The translations under genes were made by a program, and so were the position numbers. Below the pieces are notes generated by a model. That model had not been told where the DNA came from and ran no database searches. It worked only from the letters and a program-made list of their open reading frames with translations. A DNA stretch of 16,503 nt, from NCBI GenBank assembly GCA_015501595.1, contig JADNRX010000993.1, positions 1 through 16,503 on the forward strand, written 5' to 3'. This DNA comes from Hymenopellis radicata. Its lineage: Eukaryota > Basidiomycota > Agaricomycetes > Agaricales > Physalacriaceae. Shown one piece after another: positions 1 to 9,422 of this stretch (the first letter of the stretch is position 1; each line of letters begins with the position of its first letter).

Positions 1-204
1 AAATCCTGATTATGACCGACACCTATCGACATATAGCCAAAAAGGTTGAAATGTGAGAGAAGAAGAAAATGTAGTCCGTGTAATACGAATAGGTGACGGG
101 TATGGTAGGTGTAACGAACGGCACTCAACGAGCAGGTCAAGCAGGCATCAGATATCATAACAGCAGGCCTAATCAGATCATAGGAATCATGATATTCCGG
201 GCAC

Positions 205-1520
205 TTATGACAGGAAGATGGCGCTGAAGATGACGCCCACCATCGAGAAACCACCAACGGCGATGTTGATGGCACCGTTGCCGGTGGACGAAGCGCTGGA
301 TCCGCTGGAGGTGCGGGTGCTGGTCCCTGTTGCTCCGCTGGTGGAGCCCTTCGTCGACGACTTCGTGCCAGTAGCAGCGGTGGAGGCGCCGCTCTGGGTG
401 GCAGAGACAGAGGCAAGGTCTGCGAAGAGAGCAGTGCTCGCGAAGGTCGTGCACTGGGAGTAAAGAGGAATGGTGGCAGTGTAAGGCATGCTGGTGATCG
501 CGCCGAGAGACTCAGCAGGCTGAGTGTAGGTCATGGTAACACCGCCCTCAACGTAGATACCAGGGGGGAGGCCAACATCACCCTGGCAGTGAGTGAACTC
601 GCCGTCCTTGGCGTCAGCGGGGTCGTTGTAAGAGCAGCCGATACGGTCGTAGATGTGCTGGCAGTAAGAAGCATCCTGAGTCGAGGTAGGCTTGCAAATA
701 CGGAAGCAGAAGCCATCAGCACCGATGAACCTACAACGGGATTAGAGTCATCAAGACGAAGGTTAAGGGGAGACGCACTGATGCCACTCGAAGACCTGCT
801 GATAGGTGTCGTTGTTACCACTCCAGGCGGTCGAGTACATCAGACCACCAAGGGGGTTACCACGCTGGAAAATGAACGGGGTTAATTGGCCGTTTCAGCG
901 GGTCAGGGTAAGGGGCTTACCAAGTCAGCACCGTGCGGGTCGAGCTCGCCACCAAAGTCACCAGCCTGGATGTTGATGTTGGGGCCATTGAGGAAGCCAG
1001 TGAGCTGCAAGTACTCGGAGGTCTCGATGAGCTGGAGACCGGTGATGGTGCCCTCGGGAATGAGGCGACCACCGTGCTTCGTCGTGCACCATGCGACTTC
1101 CTCACCCTCGGTGTTGGCAATGATGTCCATCTCCTGGGGAGCCCATAGGCAGAAGTCTATAAGGAAAAATGAGCGAGTGAAAAATGAGAAATCAAGGAAA
1201 AAACGTGCCGCCGATGTTGTTGAAGACAGAGGTCTGGCACTTGGATGATTGCGACTCAGTAGTGTCGTTACACTGGTTGAAACCCGATTGGGACCCCTGA
1301 TCAACTGGGTGTCGGTGTCGGCTTGGTATGGCTGAAAAGAGGTTAGCAAAAGCCTAGAGAAAACCAAGGAGCCGAGGCCCAAGAGACGTACAAGGGCATC
1401 ATAAGCAAAGGTCTTTTCAGCCAAGGGCGTGGCAGGGTAGGTTCCCGTGGCTTGGCCACGGACTTGCGTACCGACGGCGAGGAGGGTAGAGAAAAGAGCG
1501 ACTGAGGTTGATAAAGACAT
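205..1520 (-). CDS. Secreted, probably GPI-anchored 'macrofage activating glycoprotein'-like protein (5 exons, one frame break)
   Basis: Exons read 1520-1392, 1331-1209, 1156-921, 864-779 and 730-205, giving about 366 residues. Visible parts are a signal peptide (about 1-22, ending in VRG before QATG), a Cys-rich core with family-like blocks (PYQADTDTQLIRGP, DFCLWAPQ, GGELDPHGADL, RGNPLGGLMYS, FCFRICKPT, YCQHIYDRIGC, VTMTYTQPAESLG), a long Ser/Thr/Gly-rich linker, and a hydrophobic C-terminus (VGGFSMVGVIFSAIFLS) typical of a GPI signal. I recognise the block order as the basidiomycete family named in databases 'macrofage activating glycoprotein'. Its biochemical role is not established; the architecture implies an extracellular wall or plasma-membrane protein. 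Intron 2 (1208-1157) starts GCACGT and would be a GC-AG intron. Exon 2 loses frame at GGG 1290-1292: one extra base restores GPQSGFNQCNDTTE, which suggests an assembly indel or a recent pseudogene. Confidence 0.85.
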
Positions 1521-1633
1521 TATTAGAAGGCTGCGGATGGGGGTATTTCGAAAAAGGTGGTGCGAGCGAGCGCGAACCGCAGTAACCGAGTGGAGAGGAA
1601 GAAAAGCTGGGTCGTGGGATAGCTGTCGCTCGG

Positions 1634-1639
1634 TTTATG
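1634..1639 (-). promoter_or_regulatory. TATA-like element of the glycoprotein gene
   Basis: The minus strand reads CATAAA here, about 115 bases before the ATG at 1520. A pyrimidine-rich tract (around 1580-1606) follows before the start, as is usual in fungal promoters. The match to TATAAA is imperfect, so this is tentative. Confidence 0.3.
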
Positions 1640-1875
1640 TAAGGTAGGAGCAGGGTAGATTAGATCCTGCCGACGGACGATATCGGACGCATGTCAAGGG
1701 ACGCTGTCGTTTCATCTCAACACCTGAGCTCAAACTGGGTGACTTTCCATAACGCTGTGTAGATTAAATTCAATCAAAGGTTGAGAAAAAGCTGTCTTGC
1801 GAGCCGCCGACCGTCCCAAAGGGTCTTCGGCGCTGTTCGCTGTACTTTGATGGCAAAACAGCGTCCTCAGATTTT

Positions 1876-1911
1876 GAGTCTGAAGGAGGGTGTGCACCCT
1901 CCTCCAGACTC
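1876..1911. repeat. 36-bp near-perfect palindrome (hairpin)
   Basis: Two 17-base arms, GAGTCTGAAGGAGGGTG and CACCCTCCTCCAGACTC, flank a 2-base centre with one mismatch. It lies about 355 bases upstream of the glycoprotein gene start. It could form a cruciform or RNA hairpin, be a palindromic protein site, or be a scar of inverted duplication. The sequence does not decide between these. Confidence 0.8.
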
Positions 1912-2855
1912 AGATGTAACAAAATGATAGTTTGCACATCCGAATTCGGCAGAAGGGAGCGGCATCGCGTCGGCATGCCGTGTTCATATCCAATGTGGAT
2001 GTAACGGGCGCCATGACTGCTGCGCCACTATTCAACAACATCGCGGTGTTTGCTGGAGCCTGACTGAGCCAGAATGGTCAATACTTTCACCAGAAACAGT
2101 ATGAATTCAGCACTGAGGCAATACAACAGCTTCCTGCTAGCCAGGTAAACTGGAGAGTTCTTATTTCTTGCGATTGTAGATAAACAGGCTTATGGTTTAC
2201 ATTCCGACTAGATACTCACGATGATAACTATCCCTGACCAGTTTGAAGATGATTGTGAATCTAAAATCGTTATGGAAAGTTATCCACTTACAGTCGTTTT
2301 CCAGTTCTTTGAACGTTATTTGCCGAAGATCCATCAAAGATTTGCGTCTCCAATTTTGCTCCAACGTCATCCCCTATTCATCAGCGCACTTGGTGTACGC
2401 CACTGTAAATCCTTTACGACAAGGGACTGTCTAAATATAGACGAAGAACTTTAATATAGAACGCGCCACAACGTTGAATGGATCGAATACATAATGAACA
2501 GGTACGAGGATCAGAAACAGAAAAATCCCCTGCTCCAGTTTGTAGAATCGAAGTGCTCGTTGTGCTGAACATCATCAGCCATCGTCATCTGTGCGCACAC
2601 CGCAGCGGCAGCAAGTCGGAAGAGGACTTGATTCATTCCGCTGCCGTCTTCAATGCACGTCCCGTTTCTAAACCGCTCCAGGTACGGGTAGTGACATCGT
2701 GCAAGAGATGAAAAGTGCGTCCCTCGTGTTCATGAGCTAACCACCACACAGGAAAAGACGTGTCCACGTTGGTTCAGCCAGGGTCTATGTGGGCATTCTC
2801 CCCATCTCAGACAACGTTTAGTCTCAATCGTATGCTACTGTCGCGCCGACGGTGC
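1912..2855. other. Stretch without recognisable gene
   Basis: Only short open frames (up to 77 codons) occur, with no family resemblance and no convincing exon-intron structure on either strand. The base composition is more AT-rich than in the genes. It ends at the target-site duplication of the MITE. Confidence 0.5.
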
Positions 2856-2858
2856 TTA
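2856..2858. repeat. Target-site duplication (left copy, TTA)
   Basis: TTA directly precedes the element's first base G2859. The same TTA follows the element at 3379-3381. The outer flanks differ beyond it (GGTGC on the left, TGCTGG on the right), which supports a 3-bp duplication. Confidence 0.75.
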
Positions 2859-2955
2859 GAGCCTGTTCGGTAGTGATATTTTTCGTGATATTCCGTGATA
2901 TTCTTCGTGATATTCCAGTCGTGATATTTCTGTTACAGCGTGATGCAGGGTTACC
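2859..2955 (+). repeat. Left terminal inverted repeat of the MITE
   Basis: This 97-bp arm contains five copies of GTGATATT, separated by short spacers, and then runs into TTACAGCGTGATGCAGGG. It matches the right arm throughout except for one 10-bp gap and a C/T difference. Confidence 0.88.
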
Positions 2956-3271
2956 TCACGGCAGAACGGCGTGCCATTTGCATCATATGTCTGTCGCGAC
3001 GTTCCGGCTGTTGCTCGACCACCTCCCGACGTCGCGCCCGCTATAGCCAGCGTGCCCGCCTCTCTCCGTGCATCGAATGGCCTATTCTATTTCACAAATT
3101 TCCTTACACAAGTTATAGCTATACCAGATATGTTATTTTCCTAATGAAACTGCCTTCTGAAGTGGTGTAATAAGTGGTGGGAATCACCAAACATGCAGTG
3201 AGCGGGATGGCGGGACGTCGGACAAGAGGTGAAAATATGTGCCTGTGTGTGATGGAGCTAAGCCGAGTCGT

Positions 3272-3378
3272 GGTAACCCTGCATCACACTGTAACAGAAA
3301 TATCACAGAATATCACGACTGGAATATCACGAAGAATATCACGGAATATCACGAAAAATATCACTACCGAACAGGCTC
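3272..3378 (-). repeat. Right terminal inverted repeat of the MITE
   Basis: This 107-bp arm, read on the minus strand, repeats the left arm but carries a sixth GTGATATT copy (10 extra bases, CTGTGATATT) after the TCCAGTC block. The difference looks like expansion or contraction of the subterminal motif array. Confidence 0.88.
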
Positions 3379-3381
3379 TTA
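3379..3381. repeat. Target-site duplication (right copy, TTA)
   Basis: TTA directly follows the element's last base C3378 and matches the left copy at 2856-2858. Confidence 0.75.
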
Positions 3382-4200
3382 TGCTGGTGTTGCCGAGCTG
3401 AGATGCGCACTCCGAAACAACCCTAAGCTCACATTTCAATCATCGTTTCGTCCATTACGCTTGCGACCGCGATCGATCAAGGAGAAGAAACACTTCAGAC
3501 CTTGCTGCCCGCAATGCTCCACCACACAATCAGCCATACTGGCCTCTCCACAACCTGCAGCATCGCGTCTCCCCCACTACGCGATTTCTCTAGGTTTGGA
3601 TGGACCAGGACCGGACGTCCACGACTCTTCAAGGCTTGCTTCTATACTTGCTTCCCAATGTCATCTTCGCGCATGAACGCCACACACCTATCACGCCCAT
3701 CACATTAGCGTGAAAGGTTGGTACCACCTATCAACCACTTGTCATGTCTGGGCCGATACGTCGTTCGCGTCCGCCACCGCCACCTTTCTGGTGCACGCAG
3801 ATTGGATAGTTGGTCTTGAAACGCAGCATTTTCAAATTATCGCGCCCTTCAAGAGGACCGAAAGAAGTGGAAAAGGGAAATGCATAGGTAATGATAATAG
3901 TACACTTTTAAAGAATCATATGTAAACCGAGCAACTCGTACCGCACTCCGAAAACAAACATGCCAGCACTTTGCCACCCAGGAGGAAAGGTAAGACGAGA
4001 GGGAAGGGTTCGAGGGATGTGGGAGAAAGGGTGGGCGTAAAAGTACCAACACGAAATCCAAGAGGTCGTCTGAGTAGTCACCATGTGGATCGTCCGGGTT
4101 GGAGCGAGCCTGCAGGTAAAGACGAGTTAATAATATCTCAGTCTGCAACGCTCAGTGTTAACCAAAGTCAAGCGGCCATGCGAAGTCCATTCTAGTATTC
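3382..4200. other. Stretch without firm gene; one exon-like island on the minus strand
   Basis: No long frame or known family is seen. On the minus strand a good splice acceptor (CTGCAG) is followed at 4109-4051 by a coding-like run, ARSNPDDPHGDYSDDLLDF. It might be a downstream exon of the spliced frame at 4201-4723, but I could not find a donor that joins them. On the plus strand a short frame begins at 3744 (MSGPIRRSRPPPPPFW) and stops soon after; it is not supported. Confidence 0.35.
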
Positions 4201-4723
4201 CTAATCAAGTTTCTCGCCGCGGGCCATGACCCGGATGACTTTGGTGGGAGCCGGGACACGCTCACGAGAGGCTGGCGCTCCTCCCTCTCTCGTCGGCGCA
4301 CTGCCTTCTGCTGCGGATGGACGTCCTTGCGAGGCTCGCGACGGTCCCCGTCGGAGCTCTTTCTGCCATACCCGCCAGTGACCAGTCCAAGGAGTAGGCG
4401 GAAGCTCTACTATCACCACGACGCCAGCGCGTTTCGCCCACAGTGCGACCAGAGATCCATTCGCATGTTCGGCGACGTCGGAATCGGCAATGTGTATCTT
4501 GTCCCAGAGTACAAAAGCATCGTTTTTCTGGACACGGATATATCTCGAGAATGCGCGGAGCTTCCCGAGCAAAGTTGGATAAATTTTCAGCAGATTCAAA
4601 GTGTTCATGGCTTAAGCTATAGGGAAATTAGACGATTCTCATGAATGGGAGCAAAACACACCTTCAAGCGGGACAATAACAATCTCGTCGTGGCCACGCT
4701 CCACGCCCTCGATTTGTCGTCGA
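4201..4723 (-). CDS. Unrecognised spliced reading frame (partial gene model)
   Basis: I do not recognise the product. Exon 4723-4662 encodes RRQIEGVERGHDEIVIVPLE. It joins in phase 1 across a 51-nt intron (4661-4611, starting GTGTGT) to exon 4610-4201, which begins AMNTLNLLKIYPTLLGKLRA and continues through QKNDAFVLWDKIHIADSDVA and GVVVIVELPPTPWTG. The C-terminal third is rich in Arg, Ala, Gly and Pro and ends MARGEKLD. The amino-acid composition and the intron fit are gene-like. An upstream exon would splice through the CCACCAG acceptor at 4724; both GTTAGC (4778) and GTGAGG (4783) are possible donors. Another intron with a strong GTAAGTATG donor (around 4932) lies further upstream on the same strand, so the 5' part is probably missing from this model. 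An alternative is a plus-strand frame at 4327-4644, which looks less coding-like. Confidence 0.4.
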
Positions 4724-4783
4724 CTGGTGGGCGGGGGCAGGCGTGAGTGAGAGGGACAGTGAAGAAGACGTGGCTAACCTCAC

Positions 4784-6000
4784 AGCGAGCAGTTCAAATG
4801 CGGCCGTGAGTGTAGACAGAGTTAGACAAGACGCGAAGCTTCGTTCCCCTGTATGGATGGTAAGACACACGTAATTGGAATTGCAGTGGATGCATACATT
4901 TTGGCAAGCTGGGGCCAAATCATACTTACGGAGGGATGGGATATGCCGGTGCCGTCTACACCGATAGCAGCACCGACTCGGAGGACAACGAGTGATGAGC
5001 ATCTACGAGGACCGGTCAAGCTAGGAAACAGTAAATGGCAAGTGGACTTACGTGTCAACACTTGTAGTCAAACGGTGTAAGTGCAGTGGAGCTTGAAGAC
5101 CTGCCCAGCTGGTATGAACCTCCTGATGCGGCTTTCTGGGAGTCCAGCGACTACGCGGTTCCTCTTCCAAAGAGAGAGAGGCAATCTATACCACCGCGTG
5201 GGGGACCCAAGTTATTGATGGATGTTCTACAGGCTAGGCGCCATTGCTGCGTTTCGCCTAGTGAGGGCCTGGAGCTCAAAGTCGCGCTGAAGACATGAAG
5301 GCAACGTCTTGCGAAAAAGTACAGGATTTCCTTGAACACCCTCTTGTTCGGATATACTACAACTAAGGTTAGAATACCTCGAGGCAGAGGGCGATGGCCA
5401 TCTAGGAAATGGTCCTAATAAGCAATGATTAGCACCGACAGCAATTAAACCATCCATACCTGGAGTTTCAGTGTCTAATTGTTACCGCTGTACAGCCGTG
5501 CCAAGTAATCCGAGAGGGAACGTACTCCCGTCTGTGCAGGAAACCGCTACTGGGTGGCCGTCATAGTAGGCTTAAGTTGAAGTTTTGCTTCGGGCCCTCA
5601 GTCGACTTGAGTCTTTACAGATTCGCTCCCGCGATGCCACCTAAAGGATCCTTTCCAAGTTGCACGATACAGAGATCCCGAGAAGTCCACGGTGAGGCAG
5701 AGGCCATTTGACAACGATGAACCCATTTCCGTTGTTGATACGTTCAGAGATACGAAAGTGACCACGTCCTGGAGAATGGTGCGCGTGGTCAGCGTCAGAC
5801 AGTTGATCTTTTCGGGCATCAACAGCATTTTTATCAGGCTTGCCGACTTTGATGCAAAGCAAGCGCATCGACAAGAAGCGGGATGGTGATCGGAAGAGAG
5901 ACGTTGTGCCCGAAAAGGAAACTAGCCATGTTCCCCTCTTACGACATCCGTGACATGGCAGCCTTGTTCTGCTTTCAGTCATGCTCCTCCTGAAATATCA
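4784..6000. other. Stretch without firm gene; possible upstream exons of the minus-strand frame
   Basis: The minus strand between about 5050 and 4800 holds strong splice-like signals (GTAAGTCC near 5050, GTAAGTATG near 4932, CATACAG acceptor near 4850), but no single frame joins them cleanly. On the plus strand, 5089-5298 reads as an acidic, Pro-rich frame (ELEDLPSWYEPPDAAFWESS) with no known family. From 5300 to 6000 I see nothing supportable. No F-box or other N-terminal domain was found that could belong to the gene starting at 6037. Confidence 0.35.
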
Positions 6001-6007
6001 TATAAAT
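6001..6007 (+). promoter_or_regulatory. TATA box of the 6037 gene
   Basis: TATAAAT lies 30 bases before the initiator-like TTTCAGTCATC, which runs directly into the ATG at 6037. The spacing is that of a TATA box and start site, and it supports 6037 as the real start with a very short leader. Confidence 0.55.
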
Positions 6008-6036
6008 CCGACAAGAAAACTCAAATTTCAGTCATC

Positions 6037-7372
6037 ATGCCTCTCTCCTCACCTATCGCGACTATACCAGTGGACCAAGACGAGTCCTTGATCTCGGTCG
6101 GCCTTTTCCAAGTGACGCGCCATTTCGTCCTAATTGGCGTCGAGGCTCATGACCATATGTCTACCGAAGAACTCACGCTTCGACCTGGTGCTAGCGATAT
6201 CAAAGTTTGGGAACTGCAGGCAGCTGAGAAGGAATGGAGGGCTTTGAATTTTCCCCTCCAGGAGAAGGAGGAAATTTTAGCATTCAAGTTGGACGAAAGG
6301 TCCCGGTTATTGGCTGTATTGACGTGGTATGTTCCTTTCAAATTTTTGCGCCCGATATCTTATATTGGGAACAGGTTTGACGAGCCAGAAAAGGCTGATA
6401 TCAGAATGCAGCTACATTTGGTCAACTTCGACACGCTCCACCCAATCCAGACCCCCGTGAACTTGGTCGTTCCTTGGAAAGTCGAAGATTGCCGCGAGGA
6501 ATCTCCCAAGGCGTTCATTGACATATACGGAGACCTTGTCGGCATCTGCGTCCACGAACTCATTTCGCGTTCCAATCTGCGCGTGTATAACTGGAAGTCT
6601 GGATCTCAGCTTCTGGTAATTATATATTTCATCTTCCATTGTGTTCTATCTGACAAACGACGCGTAGAATCGCATTTGCAGTCGCGCTGATGAAGGCTTC
6701 TCTTTCGCTTTCGTCAGCGACAGAACCGTCGCGGTTGCCAACAGAAAGCTTGGCGCCATCGACCTCGTCCCTCTCTCGAATACACCTTCCACGCATACAC
6801 ATCGCTTGCAAGTGTCAGCATCCATCCTGCCCAAATCGCCTTCCAGCCTGTCGTTGTCAAGCGCATCGTTTGGTAACTCCGACCTTCTCGTTTTTAAATT
6901 CGGCGCGCCATTTGGTCAGCAAGTGCATCTGGTGGCTGCCCGCGACGCAATACTTCAGTACTCTGCTGAAGTCGAACCTCCCTTCCCTTCCCTATCGATC
7001 CACCAGCTTGTGGACGATCGCGTGGACATTCCTTGGGCTCAGTGGGGCAGCATCGTCACAGTATTCTCCAATGACACGTTGCAGTCTGACACGTTCATGG
7101 TGGACGCAACTTGGTTTGTGGCGAAAACAGCTGCGGAGGGTGGGCACCGCTTCATGGTGCATGACATCGTTGCAGACGACAAGGTCGTGCTTGACGCGAT
7201 TTTGGATTACCAAGATGTAGTCGTACAAAGCGACTGCAAGAGGATTATGGGATTGAAGGTAATAGTTTGCGTTCTTTGCTCTCTTTTTTGAATACTGACG
7301 ACCATTTAGAGTTACGAATACGGCGATGGAAATAGATGTTTCGAAAGTATAGATATATATACACTCGAATGA
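6037..7372 (+). CDS. Uncharacterised 394-residue protein, 4 exons (perhaps related to fungal F-box proteins)
   Basis: Exons 6037-6326, 6375-6615, 6668-7258 and 7310-7372 join in frame across introns of 48, 52 and 51 nt (donors GTATGT, GTAATT, GTAATA). The first intron is a multiple of three and lacks a stop. The protein alternates hydrophobic strands with loops (IKVWELQAAEKEWRALNF, EILAFKLDERSRLLAVLTW, DIYGDLVGICVHEL, LRVYNWKSGSQLL, FSFAFVSDRTVAVANRK), as in a beta-propeller-like or WD-like region, and ends in ESIDIYTLE. This resembles the C-terminal half of large agaricomycete F-box protein families, but no F-box is visible. It may be a shortened member or an unrelated protein. The frame is intact, with no breaks. 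Its function is unknown. No signal peptide or membrane segment is seen. Confidence 0.75.
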
Positions 7373-8827
7373 CAGATGCCACCTTCTCTCTCCCACATCG
7401 CGTCAGATACTCAACGGTGATGATGTGCCGCCACTTACCATATGCCAGGTTGGTATCGTGGATACCTTATATCTCGTTCCGGATTGCTACAGGTCACCCC
7501 GCATACGCCCCACCTTCCGCGCGCAGAGCCGCAACCTGCAGTTTTTACTTTCTGCCTCTCTTGGATTCTCTCCTCTCCATCCTTAGTGCCGTCTCTTCAG
7601 CCTGACATCGTTCTCACCTCATACTTGCTGTCTTCTTGCCCTCACCTTGATTCATTCGTCGTCCCACTTTCATGACTACTGCTTGCTTCCACATCGTGCG
7701 GGTCACATAGCGCAGCGGCTATTGCCTCTCTTCAGATGCTCAACTGTTCCTACAGAATTTTTTCGTCAGTGCCGGCACGCCTAGTTGCCTGTGAGCAGTG
7801 TGTCTGTCGTTCACGCGGCCTTATAAAGCAAACTGTTTTTCCTAGTACCGACATGTCCGCCTGGAGGCTTCAGCAGATAGAAGCAATATCTTTCGTAGTA
7901 CGTGTGGTCTGCAACCCCTTTCATTACTAGGGAGACTATAGATGCCCGTCCACTCATCTGCCGAATTTCAAGCACCAAAAAACCAAAAGAACAGCATATA
8001 GTCGAGTTGAGGGATGTGGGACACAGACCGCAGAGACAAATGCCCACAGTAAGCCAAGCTGCTTTGTACACTTCTTGGGCATCGGTATCGCCGCATCGCG
8101 GAGGGCAGACAAAGCGACGCCTAGGGCCTTACTTATGTGTGAGCTATGACTTAGTGGTTGTCCTCGTACTTCAGCCTGGCATATGTGTTTTTTTTCTCTG
8201 TAGACGACCTAACAGTTGAACCGCCAGGAAAATGGAAGATTTAACATCAGGAGAAACAGCTCCGTGCAGTCTCTCTGGCCGGTTCTGTTCTCTTTATCGA
8301 GGTGTCAACAGACTCCGACCCGCCAACTATACTGCACCTTAGATCTTTGCATCAAAAAATGTCTCACGTTCCGGCTATGTAGGCAAGTAGCAGGTATACT
8401 ACTCGCTCTCGTTGTCCTGAACTCAGAGTTGAATCTTGACACTGCAGCACGAGACCTTCCACGATCTTTCATCCCACCTCGCCGCCGCGCTGGCGTAGAG
8501 CTTCCTAAGACGACATTCTTGGTAATAACAACATTCGAAGCAAAAGCATTCCAATCTTCTGCCAAGGGACCAATACACTTTGAACGTGTCGAATCAACGC
8601 GACTGCGAGCTGCTGTCGCATTTCATTAAAAAAATTGCCTCGACATAGTATGATGAAGTAACCGGTGTGCCACTAGCACCCAGCAATCACACTATTAGAA
8701 TGGTTAAATCAGGCCTCGATTATATGACAGGATCGCAAAAAAAAACCATCTAGAAAACAACAGAGGTAGCGTACAAACAAGCGGTATCACCAACGTCCAA
8801 GCGGGGTGGTACAAGAAAGAAAGCTGA
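7373..8827. other. Stretch without firm gene
   Basis: It holds a pyrimidine-rich zone on the plus strand (about 7500-7680, reminiscent of a fungal 5' leader) and then a sequence that recurs near 12.7 kb. The frame at 8216-8629 (137 codons, plus) and its minus-strand shadow at 8305-8565 have no family resemblance, promoter or introns. No RNA gene was recognised. Confidence 0.4.
7680..7975 (+). repeat. Diverged dispersed repeat, copy A
   Basis: Two blocks, 7680-7756 and about 7930-7972, align by eye with 12655-12740 and 12777-12817 in the same order and orientation (for example GATGCCC-TC-ACTCATCTGCCGA in both). About 170 bases lie between the blocks here, against about 40 in copy B. In one frame both copies read similar peptides (ETIDARPLICR here, ENIDALLLICR there), so it may derive from coding sequence. 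The family is not recognised. Confidence 0.5.
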
Positions 8828-9322
8828 TCACAGCGAAATAGCCTTAGATAACAAACCAAGCGCAAACGACACGCCCATCAGCGCCAGCGAGACGCCCAAC
8901 TCCCCCGCGCCACTGCGCGCCTCCGAAGCGCGAACCCCGACGGAGACATCCGGCCCAGCGTGACATTCCTCAACTTGTGCGTGGGGAGCATATTCGGCGT
9001 CGTCGCGTACTGCTTGAACGGCGCCCAATACGTGCCGTCAAACTTCTGCATAGTGAGCACGTACCCAAACTCGATATCCTCCTTGATGTTCCACCAGTCG
9101 ACGACGATAGTGTCGTTGTTGTTCTCTATGAAATTGGACACGGCCGCGCACGTCTTTTGCACCTGCTGGTAGCCGTCGCCGTTGGGGACGAAGAACATGG
9201 AGCCGTTGGCTGCGTTGGTGTATGTGCCGTGCGACCAGAGCATGTAGCCGGTGATGCACGTCGGGTCGGTGGCGTTGGAGACGAAGGAGTATTGTGCGTA
9301 CTCGTAATAGCCGTCTGCGGAG
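8828..9322 (-). pseudogene. ROT1: ROT1-like ER protein, 3' part only, with one frame break
   Basis: The frame from the CCCCACAG acceptor (9330-9323) reads SADGYYEYAQYSFV, then DPTCITGYMLWSHGTY, FFVPNGDGYQQVQKTC, LTMQKFDGTYWAPFKQY and TTPNMLPTHKLRNVTL. These match the conserved core of Rot1, an essential ER membrane protein of yeast that helps protein folding, glycosylation and beta-1,6-glucan wall assembly. Four N-glycosylation sequons are present (NAT, NGS, NDT, NVT). The frame breaks at CCC 8954-8956; one extra base leads into a hydrophobic tail (GVSLALMGVSFALGLLS) ending at 8828, the expected membrane anchor. About 164 residues remain, against about 256 in yeast. The N-terminal 70 or so residues with the signal peptide are not found upstream, where a repeat unit sits instead. 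It is called a pseudogene because of the lost 5' end; a misassembly could give the same picture. Confidence 0.7.
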
Positions 9323-9348
9323 CTGTGGGGAGGGGCGAGATGAGTATA

Positions 9349-9422
9349 GAAACCCGCAATCTTTTCACTGTTTGCCAATCTCCAACCCCATTTACCTCAA
9401 ACGCGCTCACTGTGCGACCCAC
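9349..9422. repeat. Direct repeat, copy 1 (short form), next to the truncated ROT1
   Basis: Block a (9349-9380) and block b (9390-9422) match 10729-10760 and 10875-10907 with only two and one mismatches. Only 9 bases separate the blocks here, against 114 in the other copy. On the minus strand block b ends GCGTTTGAG followed by GTAAAT, a splice-donor-like junction. The copy sits exactly where the missing ROT1 exons should begin. Confidence 0.75.

Larger units (their letters stand above)
2859..3378. mobile_element. MITE, Tourist-like (PIF/Harbinger superfamily)
   Basis: A 520-bp element bounded by long terminal inverted repeats (2859-2955 and 3272-3378) that both start GAGCCTGTTCGGTAGTGATA read inward. 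It is flanked on both sides by TTA (2856-2858 and 3379-3381), a 3-bp target-site duplication. TTA/TAA duplications and termini of the G-G/A-G-C-C-T-G-T-T-C/T-G-G kind are hallmarks of PIF/Harbinger and Tourist elements (family knowledge). The 316-bp interior has no transposase-like frame, so the element would be non-autonomous and moved by a transposase encoded elsewhere. The termini are nearly identical, which suggests a fairly recent insertion. The superfamily assignment rests on duplication and ends only. Confidence 0.88.

Noticed and set aside
218..885. Plus-strand frames opposite the glycoprotein gene (218-463, 589-885)
   Set aside because: They are shadows of the GC-rich minus-strand exons, which carry the family motifs and splice signals.
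2852..3676. Short frames inside and across the MITE
   Set aside because: They run through the inverted repeats and translate the GTGATATT array; no transposase-like or other domain is seen.
4327..4644. Plus-strand frame with a KSIVFLDTDI run, which recalls glycosyltransferase DxD motifs
   Set aside because: The rest of the glycosyltransferase fold is absent, and the minus strand gives a better spliced model here.
7424..7460. Possible second MCR-type Cys-rich gene (ATGTGCCGCC at 7424)
   Set aside because: Only the first few codons resemble the 11754 gene; the CGH and later cysteine blocks are not found downstream.
8216..8629. 137-codon plus-strand frame as a gene
   Set aside because: No start context, family, introns or promoter; a similar-length frame lies on the opposite strand, so it is not distinguishable from chance.
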